NCBI GenBank assembly: GCA_017886405.1
Contig: JAGGNC010000085.1
Span: 1 to 37,520, forward strand
Length of the DNA: 37,520 bases
Direction of reading: 5' to 3'
Source: Pseudomonas sp.
GTDB taxonomy: Bacteria; Pseudomonadota; Gammaproteobacteria; Pseudomonadales; Pseudomonadaceae
A program made the position numbers and the translations under genes. Of this stretch, positions 37,275 through 37,520 are shown one piece after another. Within the stretch, counting starts at the first letter, position 1, and every line of letters starts with the position of its first letter. The notes beneath the pieces are model-generated. The model searched no databases. It worked only from the letters and a program-made list of their open reading frames with translations, and was not told the DNA's origin.

Positions 37275-37520
37275 CCCACAACAGCACACAGGAAAGTGGT
37301 GCTGCAGCGGAAGCATTAGCCCGCGGCTACTTGGAACGACAGGGCCTGCGACTGTTAGCGCAGAACTGGCGCTGCAAGCGCGGCGAGCTCGATCTGGTCA
37401 TGCTTGACGCCGGTACAGTAGTATTCGTAGAAGTTCGCTATCGGCGCCATAGCGCTTGGGGCGGTGCGGCTGAAAGCGTAGATGCACGCAAACGTGAGAA
37501 ACTTATCCGCGCCGCTCAGC
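37271..37520 (+). CDS. yraN: YraN / UPF0102 family nuclease-like protein, 5' part (runs off window)
   Basis: TTG start overlapping lpoA TGA; translation [83 protein letters not shown], open to the window end. Not in the supplied ORF list. Confidence 0.9.
   Translation, partial: MTHNSTQESGAAAEALARGYLERQGLRLLAQNWRCKRGELDLVMLDAGTVVFVEVRYRRHSAWGGAAESVDARKREKLIRAAQ

Overview
This 37.5 kb window reads as a gamma-proteobacterial, Pseudomonas-like chromosomal core region and not as an accessory island. Most of it is a complete division and cell-wall (dcw) cluster on the minus strand: mraZ-rsmH-ftsL-ftsI-murE-murF-mraY-murD-ftsW-murG-murC-ddlB-ftsQ-ftsA-ftsZ-lpxC. It is flanked by rnpB, rsmI, lpoA and the start of a YraN-family gene on the right. 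On the left are a DciA/DUF721 gene, an M23 peptidase, secA, argJ, a GST, a Nudix-ThiE-like fusion, an RluA-type pseudouridine synthase, a PduO-type adenosyltransferase, a PAS histidine kinase, a PanE-like reductase, a response regulator with a degenerate GGDEF domain, yajQ, an MscS-like channel, an InaA-like kinase and the 3' end of ampG. I see no CRISPR array, tRNA, transposase, prophage or defence island. I found no convincing new multi-gene system. The best leads are regulatory or domain-level: a strong mraZ promoter followed by four TGG-type MraZ boxes, a shared -10 region between yajQ and the degenerate GGDEF regulator, a secA leader with two hairpins, a 30-nt near-perfect palindrome downstream of argJ, and degenerate GGDEF and ThiE-like domains. 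All calls come from reading the sequence and the supplied ORFs; no database search was run.
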